Positions 1 through 12,720 of a DNA stretch of 64,000 nucleotides are shown here, piece by piece. The position numbers were made by a program, and so were the translations under genes. The notes under the pieces are model-generated. The model was not told the origin of the DNA and ran no database searches. It worked only from the letters and a program-made list of their open reading frames with translations. The DNA is from Tyto alba (lineage: Eukaryota > Chordata > Aves > Strigiformes > Tytonidae): the NCBI RefSeq assembly GCF_018691265.1, contig NW_024881283.1, forward strand, positions 4,499,731-4,563,730, written 5' to 3'. The first letter of the stretch is position 1, and the number at the start of each line of letters is the position of its first letter.

Positions 1-633
1 TCAAAGTGAGTCACCCTTTCTAAATGTTGCACTGATTTACAGAAATCCTTCACATGCACCTCAATTAATGCCAGCAAAACTGAAAACTGCCTGTTGTTCC
101 GCACTCATCTCAGTAACACTCCCCGCGTGGTTTGGGGAAAAAATGAGTTTATGCAGTGCCATTCTTCAGACCAATACTTCACACTGGCTGTCGTGCTACC
201 ACAACCAGCAGATGACAAAATGCTATTGCTTCCAGATCACTGTAGGATAAGCCATGCTGTCATACCAGCACTGCCCATGTCTAATAGCTTTCAGACCAGT
301 TTTACCGTAGTATGAGCTAGGTTAATACACGTGCAGTCAGTTTTACACTGGGACAGTTGTACACAGGGAGCGGTTTCATTGCAGCCTCTCTCCTGTGCTG
401 TAACAACCAAATTTTCTCATCAGCTTCCTCACCATCACAATATGACAACCGGGTCTAATACTGATGAAGATTACGTATGTGCACAGATTTCAGATTCACT
501 CTTCTAAATTCTACTCACTGACTTTACCTGTACCTAACCAGGTCCATACTAGCCTCCTGTTTTTAAGATTTACACTCTAGAGACTGTATTATTTTTTTTT
601 CTGTACCTAGAACAAATAAGAAAATGAATCTAT

Positions 634-656
634 CCACCTCACTGCTGGAAGATGCT
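634..656 (+). repeat. First copy of a 23-bp exact dispersed direct repeat
   Basis: The 23 bases here, core CTCACTGCTGGAAGATGCT, recur exactly and in the same orientation at 3461-3483. The downstream flanks of both copies share short pyrimidine-rich pieces (an ACTTAC-like and a CCCAC-like stretch). This suggests, without proving, that the match is the core of a longer diverged repeat. The family is not recognised. Confidence 0.6.
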
Positions 657-2725
657 GTTTACTTACCCACTTAATTTTGCTTCTGTGGTATAATAAGAAT
701 AAGAGAAGAAATAAAGAACAACCGGGAAAAAAATAGGGCATTTTGTGTATTTGTGTCCACATGTAATTGAGCTGGTAAACATTGCTCTTAAAACTCGGGT
801 ATTTTTTTTAGTTTAAAAATTACTTAATCTTCCAGGATTAAATGCATAACTATGGTCACATGGTATTAAAGCCAATCCAAAACATTAAAAAATGCTACCT
901 CCTTATTTATGAGAAGATGTATTTTCTTCATATGAAAAACAAGATTTGAGACTAAGCAAATAATATTATAATTGCTTCTATGGCTTCAGAATAGAGCATA
1001 AATCTGAAATTTTACTCAAGATGACAACACAGACTTGAGATATATCTTGTTAAAAGTAAAAGGCTTCAACAGCCGAGAACGCCCATGTTACGAACGTTAA
1101 CAGCCCCGTATCATTTTCCACTGTGTGATACCTGTGTTAGTTTAACGCACACACCTGATGCATCATATAGAGGCAAATCCATCATCTGTACGCTTCTCTT
1201 AACATCAGTGTTGTTCACATTGACTGAAGATAACCCATTACTCACAGATAATTTTAAAAGCTGTGGTGCTTCATTTCTTCAAGACTCAAATATTGAAATG
1301 CATTTGAAAACTGTGTGCCAAACCTGGGCCTCCATTAGGCCAAACTGTCCCATTCCCCTGTCAATCCTCTTTGAAAGCCCATGGGTTAGCAATGTATATA
1401 TGTAAAGATACCTTTTCCTCTGAATCTGACAGTGTATAGACATTCCTCTGCATATTTTTAGTTGCTGCATTTCTAAATTTTTCAAAGAATAATGGAGTCC
1501 TTGAGCAAGCGCAAATTGTTCTGGTATAAAATCCATGTATAGACAGAGAATTGTCTTGTTAAAATGCACATGGAAACATTCTGCAGAGCATCTTTGAAAA
1601 AAATCCAAGAGAGAAACAATATATCACAAAGTACAATGTATTCACGAGCATGCTATGGATAAAGTGCAATTGCTGTGCTGTTGTTATTTTTTCAAATACA
1701 TGCGAGTGTATTTAAATGATTATGGATGAAAGACAATAAAATATGAAGAATGACATTTGAAAAAGAAGCTTGCCCTTCTCTGTTGGAGTTGTTTGTGGCT
1801 TCTTTGCATAGGAATGCTTTTGTTCTTTTTGGATATATACCTTATGGAACATAACACTTTCCTGAGAAATAAACGTTTCAACCTGAATCTTCTAAATACC
1901 TTTCCTTTGAAAACTGGAACATATAAATACCCCTAGTAAAATCTGAAGGACTTTCGGATGAACAAGATAGGGTAAAAGTTTCACTACGGAGTCACAAACG
2001 TACAACTAAACCTGTGGGCTTGTTCTCTTCTGTGATGAATCTTTGCAGGAAAACGGAGCTGATCTTTGCTAGATTAGACTCAGAGGCACTTCACTGGCTG
2101 AGAGCCAAAAATACCGTGATTAAAAATGCTAATGTGTATTTTGGGATTACTCTGTTTAACTGCTAAGACAAGTTGCCATTATAATGCCACTGGTTTAGTG
2201 TTGTAGTCAGGATCCGGTCAAATAAAAGAAGACCCTTTCCATACGTAAATGCTGGAATTTGGGATCTCAGAGATGCCCAACATGAAGTCCAGGCAGTACA
2301 TGCAGCCAGAAAGATCTCACACACAATTTTGAAGAACATAATCCTTTGGAATCTTTCTGAATTAATACTCATTTTATCTTGAAAGCCCCTGGGGCAACTT
2401 TGTACAGCAGCTTCCCAAGCAACTCCGTGTAGTATAGAGGAGCATCTTGGGAAAGATTCTAAAAATAGTCCCGCTGGTTACCACAGCAAAGTAACCAAAC
2501 ATGCATGGAAATATTTTAGTGAAAACAGAACCTGGATTTCACTTTTTTTCTACCCCATCTCCCAAGACTATAACTTGCTATGGTATGTCACAGGTATATG
2601 TAATTAAAATTCAGTATCTTTTCTGTGCACTGAGCTCCATCCATCTCTTACACCCACTTTGAATCTCATTTGCTCGCAGCTGCCTGGTGTTTCAATTCAG
2701 TCAAACAGGACTTTTCGTAACTCTG

Positions 2726-2740
2726 AAAAAAAAAAAAAAA
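2726..2740 (+). repeat. Poly-A tract (A15)
   Basis: Uninterrupted run of 15 A. No retroposed gene or SINE body is recognisable upstream, so it is listed only as a homopolymer. Confidence 0.9.
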
Positions 2741-3460
2741 CATCAACAACTTTCTAATTTTGGATCTGCGAACAAACCTTGGAGCCCGGGCACTCTCCAG
2801 GAGACTGAGACAACTGACATTAATAGCTGCACTCTACTTTTTACAAACCTCCTCAGCCCTGGGATCTTGGTAAGCTTTGCAAATACCAAATAAGCATCTG
2901 GATTCCCCCATGAAAAAGGCATTACATATTACCAGAGCAAGATTAGTCACCAGTGAGCAATTGCTGAGGGGTGGCAGAAGAATGATGTGTGGCTGGACTA
3001 AGCTTTCAACTCCTTAATATCGGCAAGAGAACTTCAGCATCTTTGCTTGTTGTTCAGCTACAGCTCAAAAACAAAAGACGTGTATTTTGTAGCAATTTCT
3101 CCTTCTCCAGAGGTGAACACTGCTCATCTCTGCCATTCAGGCAGAGATGTCTCTTTTGCATCTTGACCAGGAAACTTTGCAGTATTGGGGGACAAGCAGC
3201 CACAATGACCCAACTCCAGAAGCCATGGCCCAAAAGCACATACACTTATTTTGGATACACTATCCTCTTCAGCTCATGCCAAGCAAAAGCCATCAAAATC
3301 AAGATGACTCCAGGTGAGCAGTGATTCATTTTTTGCAGCTCCTGAAGCCAACAAGATAATGATCAGGACTGGAGATAGACGGGAGGCACAGCCTTCTTCA
3401 GACAGAACTCGTGCAGAGGTGAAGGTCAGAGCTGCAACCGTCAAGACCCTGGACCACTAC

Positions 3461-3483
3461 CCACCTCACTGCTGGAAGATGCT
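3461..3483 (+). repeat. Second copy of the 23-bp exact dispersed direct repeat
   Basis: Identical over 23 bases to 634-656, about 2.8 kb away in the same orientation. A match this long is unlikely by chance in a 64 kb window. It could be a shared fragment of an old interspersed element or a small local duplication. Confidence 0.6.
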
Positions 3484-4678
3484 CTATCCCCACCTACTTA
3501 CTTTCATTGCAGCAGTCTGCCAACAGTCACCCAGTGAGAACTGAATGATGATCACTAACACCAGTGCCCTACAGACTCTAAGTGGCAGGAGCTGCCAACC
3601 TGCTCTTAAAAACGTGTGTTCTGGGCAAAACTGTGTAGGAAGGTGCATGGGAGGAACTCACCAGAATTAAGCTCAAAACAACACTCGCAAGGCTACAAAA
3701 TTTAACCCCAGTTAACTGTTACAACAAAATTTTCAATGCTTACTTACTTAGTCTTCACCTAGAATTAACGTCAGTCCAGTAAAAACACAGCCTTATCCTG
3801 GTAAGAAATCATCCACACATTTTAATGTGCCACCTGCATATACTGCGCAAATCTACAAGGCCCTAAATATAAACAGACAGCCCTTTCCTGGCTGTTAAAA
3901 TGAACACTACCTCAGCTTGTTCCCCAAGCAAGCCAAAATTATAGCTGCTTAGAGATCAGAAACATTTTAGGGCAGGACACTTTCTGCTCCCCCCATTTTA
4001 CCCCCCCTTTTTACAGTGTTTGTAGTTTTATGAATAAGGCATTCATTGTGCCCAAACCCCAAAGATACCCACCTTGGAGGGAGAGCTAAAATTAGTGTTA
4101 AGCATATTCTTGAAACTGTCAGAAGAAAAGACAGCTCGTGTGGGATGCTAGAGATTTGGCAGGCAAAACATCCCTGAAAAGGCTGGGTCCTGTGCTGCAC
4201 CTCTTGTTGGAGAGCCGACGGTTGTGCATACACCCCACATACACCCTTGTTTACCTGTCCAAAAAACTTAGTTATTCCTGGAAAAGTTGTGCCAGCACAT
4301 ACATGCTGACCAGGCAGCTTCTGGGAGCAGGGAAAGCACCAAGATGCAACTATGTGAGCAAGGAGTGTCTTGAATTTCCGTTCCAGAAGACCCCGAAATC
4401 AATTTAAAGGCAGTAAATATGGAGCTGACATCCCTTATTATGAAACAATAGGCTGGTTTGGATGGAGCATGAGATGTTTATCAGCACGATAGCAGGAAAA
4501 AAGCAAAAGATACCTCCTCGTCACTCCGAAGCATATCAGGGAGTGCAGGGCCAGAGGTGCCCGGCTTATGGCCTGCTGCAGGAGAGAGGGACGGGTCAGT
4601 CACCTTGCATGTAAAAATCCAGAGCAGCTGGGTAAGGAAAGCAAAGCCTCCCTGATCACCCTGGCTGGACTGAAACCA

Positions 4679-4744
4679 GGTATATATGTGTGTATAAATA
4701 TGTACACATATATAAATATATGTACATATGTATATATCTGTATA
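4679..4744. repeat. Alternating TATATG/TACATA microsatellite-like tract
   Basis: About 65 bp of nearly alternating purine-pyrimidine sequence built from TATATG, TGTACA and TATAAA pieces. It is partly self-complementary (TGTACATATG contains short palindromes), so it could melt or extrude easily. The open frames across it on both strands (Y/I/C-rich peptides) come from the repeat. Confidence 0.8.
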
Positions 4745-6150
4745 CAACCTGAGCACCTCAGTACCCTGACAGCGAAGGGCATGACGGCAGCTGCACTGGA
4801 AGGCAGCACGTGTGGCACATGCCCCTCCTTTCCCTTTACAACCTTTGCTTACATTTCATCTAGTCTACTCTGATTCCAAAGTTTAATAAAATTTAATCCC
4901 AGCATGTCTTGAATTAATTAATTAGATCTCATTCCAAGCCACTGTGCCAATTTCTGCAATTACACTGTTACTCACAGAAGAGTGAGAGACCGGCTGCATC
5001 CATCCCCCGAGCAGGAGCAGCCACAGACCAGCCAGGGGTTTGTGAGACGAGTCACTGCACAGCAAAGGGGTTGATTTCAAAGCACTTTGATTTTTCTCCT
5101 CCATTATTTCCCCGCTAGAAAAACTCCTGCAGGTATGAACTGTCACATCATGAGGTCAGCCCCCTCTCCACTCACAGCCCTCGGCAGCAGAGCAGAAGTC
5201 CCATAACTGCAAATTCAGTCTTTATTCATCAAAATTGATGAGTTGGGACTGATGGGCTACCTGGTATTATCCAGTCCATGTGCTCCAACTACCGCTCTTT
5301 TGCTCCTTCCTTACACTTCTGAGCTTGCTTCCCTCTTCAAATCATCCTCAGTAAAGGATTTTTTTATTCCCTGATACAAACAAACCGCAAAACTATTTTT
5401 TTCACCAGGAACAAGCTGTGGGAATTCAGGAGAAATGGGGATACTCTGACAGGACTGCAGCATTATTCCCTGTACTGATCTTCCCTGATAGATGATTTCC
5501 AACAAACATGACATCCCACTGGACGCTCCACTGAGAATTCTCAAAGTGCAACAGCTGCCCAGTCCTCCCAACATTTTTAGCTCTCTGCTCATCATTTTCC
5601 CTGCCACAGCTCAGAGGAGAGCGATCTCAGGTGCTCAGTGGCCACCGGGATGAGCACAGCACAAATGAACAGACACGGACCCCAAACCAGGAGATATTGC
5701 CCACTGCATCGTTGTCTGTTTTGCACCATTTCCATTCAGCGTAATTAATTCTGATCTCAGAAGAGTCTCATCAGTTTTTTCTGCTGCCAGTGTGCTGGGC
5801 AGGGACCCTGATGAAGTGCAGTTGTTTACAAACACGTTAAAGCGTATTTAAACGCCATTGTTTCTCACTCCAGCTGCCCAAGTACTTTTTACTCAGCTCC
5901 TGGACTCATACCAAAAATAAAAATGACAGATTGCCAAAAAGGACAGAAATGGAGGGGTGGATGGAGGGAGGGAGGGATGCAAAGTGGCTAGACAGCACAG
6001 CAGATGAATATATTATCCCGCTGCCTCTGGGAACGGAGGTCAGAAGCCGGACCAGGCTGAAGAAACACATTGCAAGAAACACTTGCGAAATTAAAGGTCA
6101 GCAAGATAATGAGCTATAACTGCAGCCGACCAAGAAGTATTTGCTGATGG

Positions 6151-7520
6151 AGCCTGCTCTGAGCTTTCGCTGGAGTGTGGCTGCCTGCTGCTCCCCGGGT
6201 GCGAAATCTGTCCCCTTCAATTAGCGCTCGCCGATGAGACAAAAGGCCTGGCCGTGGCGCAGCGGGGCAGCGGCTGCTGCTCTCCGGGAAGCTGGGCTCT
6301 TCCCCCGGCCGCTCTCACGTTATTGCCAGGCCAACAGCTTCTCCCCGAGAAACGGCTGTGGCTTCTGCAGGGACAGCACCGCCGCCCCCCCCACCCTGGC
6401 CCTGGCCCCAGCAGCTTTCCTGCTCTTTCGCTCGCGCAGGGAACACCGGCTGTGCTGCCCAGCCTGTGGCACCACGTTTTAACTCTGAAAATAACCCATG
6501 GCTGTGGATCTGCAACACGCCCCCCGGCTCTGTGAGCCTGGCTGAGACAGCAGCAAGCTGCTGTGGGATGTGTGTCCCTACAGATAAAGCTGTACACTCT
6601 AAAGCAGGGAGCAGACAAACCTGTTTTTCACTCAAGGACTGTGTTCATCTGTCTCATATCAGCCAAGGGACTCCCAGTCCTTAAAATCCACCCAACGCAG
6701 GCACCAGACCCTGGGCTGAGCCTCTACAACCTGCTGGTGGCCAGCATCTATGCCCAGCAGTGCAGCACCTTCTTCTGGAGGGCTCTCCAAGAGCTCCATG
6801 AACAGTATTTTATTTCCACAAACCTCCCCAAAGTTGAGCAAGGAACAGCCCTAAGGAAGGTAAAACTTCATCCGTGAATGAAGTGACTCTGGGAAGGTTG
6901 CAAGGGGAAAAAGGCACAGCTGCAGGGGACAGGGAGAGCAGGCAAGAGAGGATGCTGGTTGTGTTGCTCAGCTACAAGGGGAGAGACCCAACAGAAGCTT
7001 CTGCTTCTAAATATTTTATATCAGGCAGCTGCTGGATAAAGAGCCGGAAAGAAAATCACAGCAGCAGGAGAGGCAATCTCCACCCTAGCGCTGCAATCCA
7101 CATCTACCAGGCTCACAAAATTACATCAAGCGCCTGTATGGGCGCACAGGCTCTGGCTGGGCAGTTGCAAACAAAACCAGTGGCACACCGTGAGCAGAAA
7201 TAAAACAAACAAAAAAAAAAAAACCCACAAGATTGACAACCTGGATCAGTCCTTGCCCCTCAGAACATAAATGCTCAGTCGCCATACATCTGCCCTAGGA
7301 ATTGCAAAGCCCTGTGCCTGGGTCACCTCGCAGGGGTGGGAAGCCCAGCAGAAAGCCAACCTCCCGTCGCAGCGCCCGGCGTCACGGGCCCAGGCTCAGG
7401 TCCTGAGGCACTGCGGCCACGGGGCTCTGTGCTCCCCCACGTTCCCAGCCCCCTGGAGCGGGCACCGAAGCCGTGGCCGAGCCTCTTACCTGTGGACACG
7501 CCGCTACAGGTTCATCTCTC
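6151..7520. other. GC- and CpG-rich zone with two CpG-island-like cores
   Basis: GC content rises sharply compared with the flanks. By hand count there are about 22 CpGs in 6181-6480 and about 16 in 7325-7510. I estimate observed/expected ratios of roughly 0.7, at the lower edge of the usual CpG-island definition. Overlapping open frames up to 133 aa on both strands (for example 6217-6618, minus) are low-complexity Ala/Pro/Gly/Arg sequences with no domain, as expected for GC-rich DNA. The zone could be a promoter, an enhancer or simply a GC-rich patch. No TATA box, recognisable first exon or convincing splice donor was found. Confidence 0.5.
7211..7223 (+). repeat. Poly-A tract (A13)
   Basis: Thirteen consecutive A after a short AAAC-rich lead-in, lying between the two CpG-rich cores. 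No associated retroelement body is recognised. Confidence 0.85.
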
Positions 7521-7869
7521 TGATGCTTCGAGGAGACTCAGGTGTTCATACGGTGACCTGGGAAAGGGAGCATAGAGTAGGAAACATCAGACCTTAATGT
7601 AATGAGGGCGGTTTTAAAGGTATGCCATTTATACCCCAGACACATCCTCTCCAACTGTGGTAGCAGCTCAGGTGTTTTTTACTTGTCCCATCAAGACATT
7701 AGGATTTTTCCTTAGTCACCCTTTCACTCCTTATCCGCAATCCCTTCTGCCACCATTTTGGCCTAATCTTTTAGGCATTTTTCGCTGTGCTATCCTCTTC
7801 TCCCATGGGACCTGGACAGGATAGCAAATAATTTTTGAAGAGTATCACTGTAGAGATTTTTCTTTACAT

Positions 7870-7960
7870 GTGAAGTGACTCATTTCCAGGTGTACAAAGA
7901 CAAGGCACAGGGAGGTGATGGGCTTTCTAGTTCTCCTAAAATCAGACCCTGAATGCAAAT
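7870..7960 (+). mobile_element. Possible MIR-type SINE 3' relic
   Basis: The section CATTTCCAGGTGTACAAAGA followed by a GGCACAGGGAGGTGATGGG-like stretch resembles the MIR 3' region (cattttacagatgaggaaactgaggcacagagaggt). The match is short and gapped, so this is a weak call. Chance similarity is possible. Confidence 0.35.
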
Positions 7961-8258
7961 CAGACCCCATCCTGACTACTTCAGAGCTGGAAAATGAATA
8001 TGAGCACTGCTCCGGGATGCCTGCATGCCCGGTTGCAGCAGGGTGAGCTGCTCTGGGCACAGCTGGGGACTGACTGTTTACTTCTAACCTCAGGTCTGGT
8101 GGGGCTAAGCCTTAGCAGAAAACTAAAAATCACAACAGGTTATGGGAAGGTACCCGGGAAAAATAAGGCTGAGATGGCCTTAAGGCAGAGCTCAAGAACA
8201 AAGTTAGCCATAATGCATCTTGCCTGGATGCAGGAAAAAAAGGCAGCACGAGGCAACT

Positions 8259-8284
8259 GCTGTTGGGCACCGCTGTTGGGCACC
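8259..8284 (+). repeat. Two exact tandem copies of a 13-bp unit
   Basis: The unit GCTGTTGGGCACC occurs twice back to back. This is a simple small tandem duplication with no evident function. Confidence 0.9.
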
Positions 8285-8494
8285 GCTAACGAAAGTGTCT
8301 TCAGCTCCAAGAGCAGTGGCCCCACGCACGGGGCCCGCGGGTGGGATCCCCGCGGTGGCACGGAGCATCCTCAGTGGCCAACTGCCAGCGGGCACGCAAG
8401 AGAAGCAAGAGGAGCAACTGCAGCCTGCAGAACAGCAGCATGCGGGAATTAAAACAGCAGCTTTGCCCTTGCATGACTTGTTTTAGCCAGAAAT

Positions 8495-8665
8495 TTCTGG
8501 GCACTTTATAGTCAGCCATTAATCCTCATCATCTCAGACAAGCGAGTGATGAGCCCCATTTCACTGATGTGGAAGCCGAGGCAGGGAGGGCTGCAGCGCT
8601 GACACCAGTGCAGAGCCCCCACAGTTCCCGTGATCTGCCCTTAGCCCCACGCTTCTTCCAGGTCC
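8495..8665 (+). mobile_element. MIR-type SINE relic (central to 3' part)
   Basis: Several consecutive blocks match the MIR consensus in order: a GCACTTTATA block, TTAATCCTCATCATC, CCCCATTTCACTGATGTGG, AAGCCGAGGCAGGGAGGG, then CAGTGCAGAGCCCCC and TTAGCCCCACGCTTCTTCCA. These correspond to the familiar 'ttaatcctcacaac', 'ccccattttacagatgaggaaactgaggcacagag' and 'gcccacgctctttcca' parts of MIR. It is heavily diverged and lacks the tRNA-derived head. MIR is an ancient amniote SINE present at low copy in birds, so this is a neutral fossil unless it proves to be conserved. Confidence 0.75.
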
Positions 8666-11600
8666 TTCAAATACACCCAGCCATGGTTGCTCTTACTGTC
8701 TCTTTAAATTAATTTTTCTCATTACGCCGGAGGAAATAACTACAGACAGGTCAGACTCTGAGGATTTAATGGAACTAACTGTTAGGCCATCCAGCAATTC
8801 TTCATAACATCTTCCCCACCATGCCTTCTGCTGCCAGCAATTAGATTAGATAATTTTAAATCTGTATCCTTATTAGTGTCTTCTCCTGAAAGCGTGCTGG
8901 CACACTCATGCAGATGCAGAGCTGGTATGAAGTTACAGAAAATGCCATACAACATTATTGCAACAGGACATATGTACAAAGAAATGCAATAGCAGGACAG
9001 GGCTGAATATGAACACTGAGAGTACTTTAAATCATTGTGAACAAAAAGCTGTAGGCACTGGTGAAGATAAAACACCCTACTCAATAATGCTGGACAAAAA
9101 AACATTTATGTGTTAATCTTGCAACTATCTTACAACAAAACGTTTTTTTAATTTAACAAGGGTGAAAGTCCAAAAACTGATACAAAAACAGTTTAACAAC
9201 CCATAGAGGTTCTGATTAAATGTTGATTTTAGCATCAGAACACAGCACCATGGACATGGCTCAATTAATTCCCAAAGCACGTATGATAAACAAATATCCC
9301 GTTTTCTGCTGAATTCTGTTAAGAGACTTCGTTGTCTCTTTCTCAAACATGAATTTACCCAAGGTTTTGCAGAGATCGATAAAGTCCCAGCTCAGATCTC
9401 TGTCCTGTTCTGCACCTGCCCCCACACTGCTCCTGGAGAGCCAGCAGCATTCATAAAACACCAGAAACCACTCATTGCTCTCTCATTTGACACATATAAA
9501 ACTCCACGACAGTAAATACAAAGACGGCTCACGGGTGCTCAGTGGTATTACAGAGCCCCATATACCTGCCAGCTTCCAGAAGGGAAACAAGGAGCCATCT
9601 ATGCCTGTCTCCCTGCCATGGCCAGGCACGGCTGCCATGCGTGCATGAGAAAACCTGCCAAGCTCTGGCTGATCCAGAAAGATCCCACCCCGCATTATTT
9701 CTACACAGTCCTCAGCCCGTGTTTCTGCTGCTCTCTTCCCTTCTTTCCCTTTTCTTTGCTTGGAGTAGCAGCAGCCGGTAAGGGGGACAGTGGGTGACCC
9801 CGATCATCATCCAGGGGCAGACAGGTCCATCTCTCAGTCTCTTCTCCCCCTCGGTTGGCATCACCCCTTCCTTGCCCCCCACAAAAGTGCAGGAATTATA
9901 TAGCAGGCTGCCAAACTGGTGGAGCAAGTGAGGATCGAGAGCTCCCCAGGCTGGGAGAGGGTGAGGAAGGGGCTGTACTGGGAGGGGGGTCCCATCCTCT
10001 AGTGTATCTTCAGCTGGGAGCTGCAACCCTATAGGGACAAGTCCCCCTGCTCAGCAGGATTAGCCTGAGCAGGGTGCTGGAGACCAGTCAAATGGGAAGA
10101 AGGGTGATGCTCCCCACACTAAGCCCCTTGCAACTGTCCCTTTGCCCCAAAGGCCTCCTGGTGTATGCAGTGATACCATGACACTTGCTTCACAGCAGCA
10201 TCACGGAGCACGCTGCAGGGCTCAGCAGTCCAAGCAGAGATGCACCACTCAGCCCCAAATCGGCTTGCTCCAGAGCCAAAAGCAACCGTCGCGCCATGTT
10301 TGTGCAGCACTGGCTTGGCAAGTCCTCCCTCCCCAGAAGCAACAACATATAGACCGGGCAAAGAAACAAGCTAACACCACCCTAATTGCTCCCAGTCCCC
10401 TAATAAAGTCAGGTCAACCCACGACACCGTGCTGCACCACGCAGACACGCTCTTTGCATGACGGTTTAGCAGCAAGACAACGATCCCACCTCCCCTCCCA
10501 GGGGTGAGCTGAGCTCGGGGGGTTGCAAGCATCGCTGTTGGGGCGCAGCATTACTATGCTGTGCTGCTTCCTTCTCCCGGTCACTCCTCTCCCCCTGCTA
10601 TAACCCGCCCTGCTCGCTCAGCGCTGCCAACCCTCACCCCAGTCCAGGCTTTCCTGGCCCCGATTTGAGAGCGCACGTGCTGCCTGCCCTGCCACAGTCC
10701 GTGCCGCAGCACAGCGTAACCGGCTGCAGCTGCCGACCTGAGGTCCCCAGTCCTCCTGCTCCCTCCTTCTGGTGACCGATGCATTTAATTATGTGTCCGT
10801 GAGCACACGTGCGGGCTCCTGCAGGCTCTGCTCAGGGAACGCATGGAAAATCTGGCTCCAGTACAGTGTTGCTCTATTTTACCTTCTTTACTGCTTGAAA
10901 AACATTTGGCCGTTGCTGGAGAGAGCCAGGCTAGACGCATACATTACAGCGTGCTCCAGAAATAGCACACTCTGGCTTGCACAATTTTGCAGCTAAAAAG
11001 CTTCCTTTCAGCTCAGCAGCCTGTCCCTGTCCGTGGAGCAGCTCGAGAGAAGGCAAACCAGGGCTCCAGAGCCTGTGGCTTGGGATGAATCATTGCAGGA
11101 AGGTTTCATGACTTTGAACGCAGGTGAACAAAGCGTGAGCGGGTTTGATTTCCTCTCCCTCGCTGCCAGCTCCTGTGTATCTTATGCAAAGTGTTTAATG
11201 AGCTAATTTGTACGTCGGAGAAGAAGTACGTCAAAGCTGAGTTTAGCTTTGGCCTGGCAAACAGAGCTGTCTATGAAGACAAGCTTCCCACGAGCGCTGC
11301 TGTGCCAGCACATCGCACCGCCTGCCTCGAAGGGAGATCAATCTGCAGAACCAACACAGGTCAAGGCTTTTCTCTGGAAGGCTCCACTCTGAGCAAAATA
11401 CAATGTGTTCTGGTGATACAGACCATCCTCAGTCCACAAAATAAGTGTAACTGGTGGTTTGAGTTGCATTCAGGCTGGTGATCTCTAGGTGAAAAGGTCT
11501 TTATTTTCTTGGGTAAGATCTGAAGTCTCCAGTCAGCCATGACAGATAAGGGCACACGTTGGAAAATCAAACTGATTTCTGGAATAGTGCACATTTACAC

Positions 11601-12420
11601 CAAATTCTGACCATCTCGGGACTCCATTTCTGAATACAGGCAAAGCATCCCCCACAGTTATTCAGACACGGGTCAGCACAGTCTGTAATTGAGCATTAAG
11701 TCTCAAGTGCTAACGGGAGACCACCATCACCTACAAAACACGACCACAAAACACCTACTAGCATCCCAGTCCACGTCTGCAGACAGCATTTTGCAACATA
11801 AACCCACTGGAAGCGCTGAAGTCATTGAAGAGCCCTCACACAAATTAAAAAGCATGATTGATACCAGGAGGTATAAACCAACCACCTGGTACTGAACATG
11901 CACATCACATTCCCGCACCCCATCCAAGAAGCCCAACCCAGCACCACAGGTGGATCTGTCTTGCAGGACCTCTACATGGGATCCAGCACCAAATAGATGG
12001 ATCCAGCTTAACTCGCGCTCTCAGACTGCACGCATCCCTACTGCCCACACATCTATTACTCTAGGACTTTTAGACCTCTGACAATCTAGTTGCAGCAACT
12101 GGTTTTGGACTGTCATGTACATAGAAATCCTAAACAAATATCCAAAGTATTTTTTTCTTCCATTCTCCCAACATCCGGGTGGGAAAAAAAGTCAACGGTA
12201 CCCTATCCACTGGCATTTACACTAAGTTAATCACGAGGTATTTTCTTCCCTCATATAATGGGCTTGAATTTGTCATATGACAATCCAGCAAAAACTTTGT
12301 CCACGAAAGTAACACATGAAGAATTATATGCCACTTTTAGGAGTGACACGGGACGTGTTTTGTTTTGCTAGCAGGTTTAACAACTGTTGATGAAACAGCA
12401 TTACCTGCCTCCCATCCGAT

Positions 12421-12720
12421 TGCCTGAGCTCCCAGGCAGCCCCGAGGACCCAACGCAGAGCCGCGCATGGTTGTGCTGAGGCGGAGCTGCGAGCAAGGGG
12501 ACACCGAAATGTGCCGTATTAGATCCTGAGCTCTGCTCCCGGTGACCTTCTGCAACCTCTGTGTCACCTCATCTGCAGTGCGAGGGAGAAAAGTGACACC
12601 CACCGCAGCGCGGCAGGACGCGGCCCCAGCAGCAGGCTGGGGCAGAGCTGCGCAGGGAGGCCGAGCGCTGCCTCCGAGGGGAAACCAGAACTGCCTCCCC
12701 TCCGTCACGGCTTGGTTTAC
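12421..12720. other. Small CpG-rich patch
   Basis: About 21 CpGs by hand count in 300 bp with GC near 60 percent, against AT-rich flanks. The minus-strand 123-aa frame (12337-12708) and two shorter frames crossing it are Ala/Arg/Ser-rich with no domain. It could be a weak CpG island or a GC-rich patch. No promoter elements were recognised. Confidence 0.45.

Larger units (their letters stand above)
1..6150. other. Non-coding stretch, no gene recognised
   Basis: I read both strands and found only short, unrelated open frames (all about 110 aa or less) with no recognisable domain. The DNA is AT-leaning. It contains an A15 run (2726-2740), an alternating TATATG tract (4679-4744), a G-rich purine run near 5951-5977, and a 23-base sequence that occurs twice (634-656 and 3461-3483). 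Nothing else stands out. Short exons flanked by splice sites cannot be excluded by eye. Confidence 0.7.
7521..12420. other. Non-coding stretch, no gene recognised, with SINE relics
   Basis: No open frame resembles a known protein. The interval includes a good MIR relic (8495-8665), a possible second one (7870-7960), a 13-bp tandem pair (8259-8284), and a pyrimidine-rich run near 9715-9760. The 10500-10760 section is moderately GC-rich. The 152-aa frame at 7994-8452 covers no recognisable motif and is treated as chance. Confidence 0.65.
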
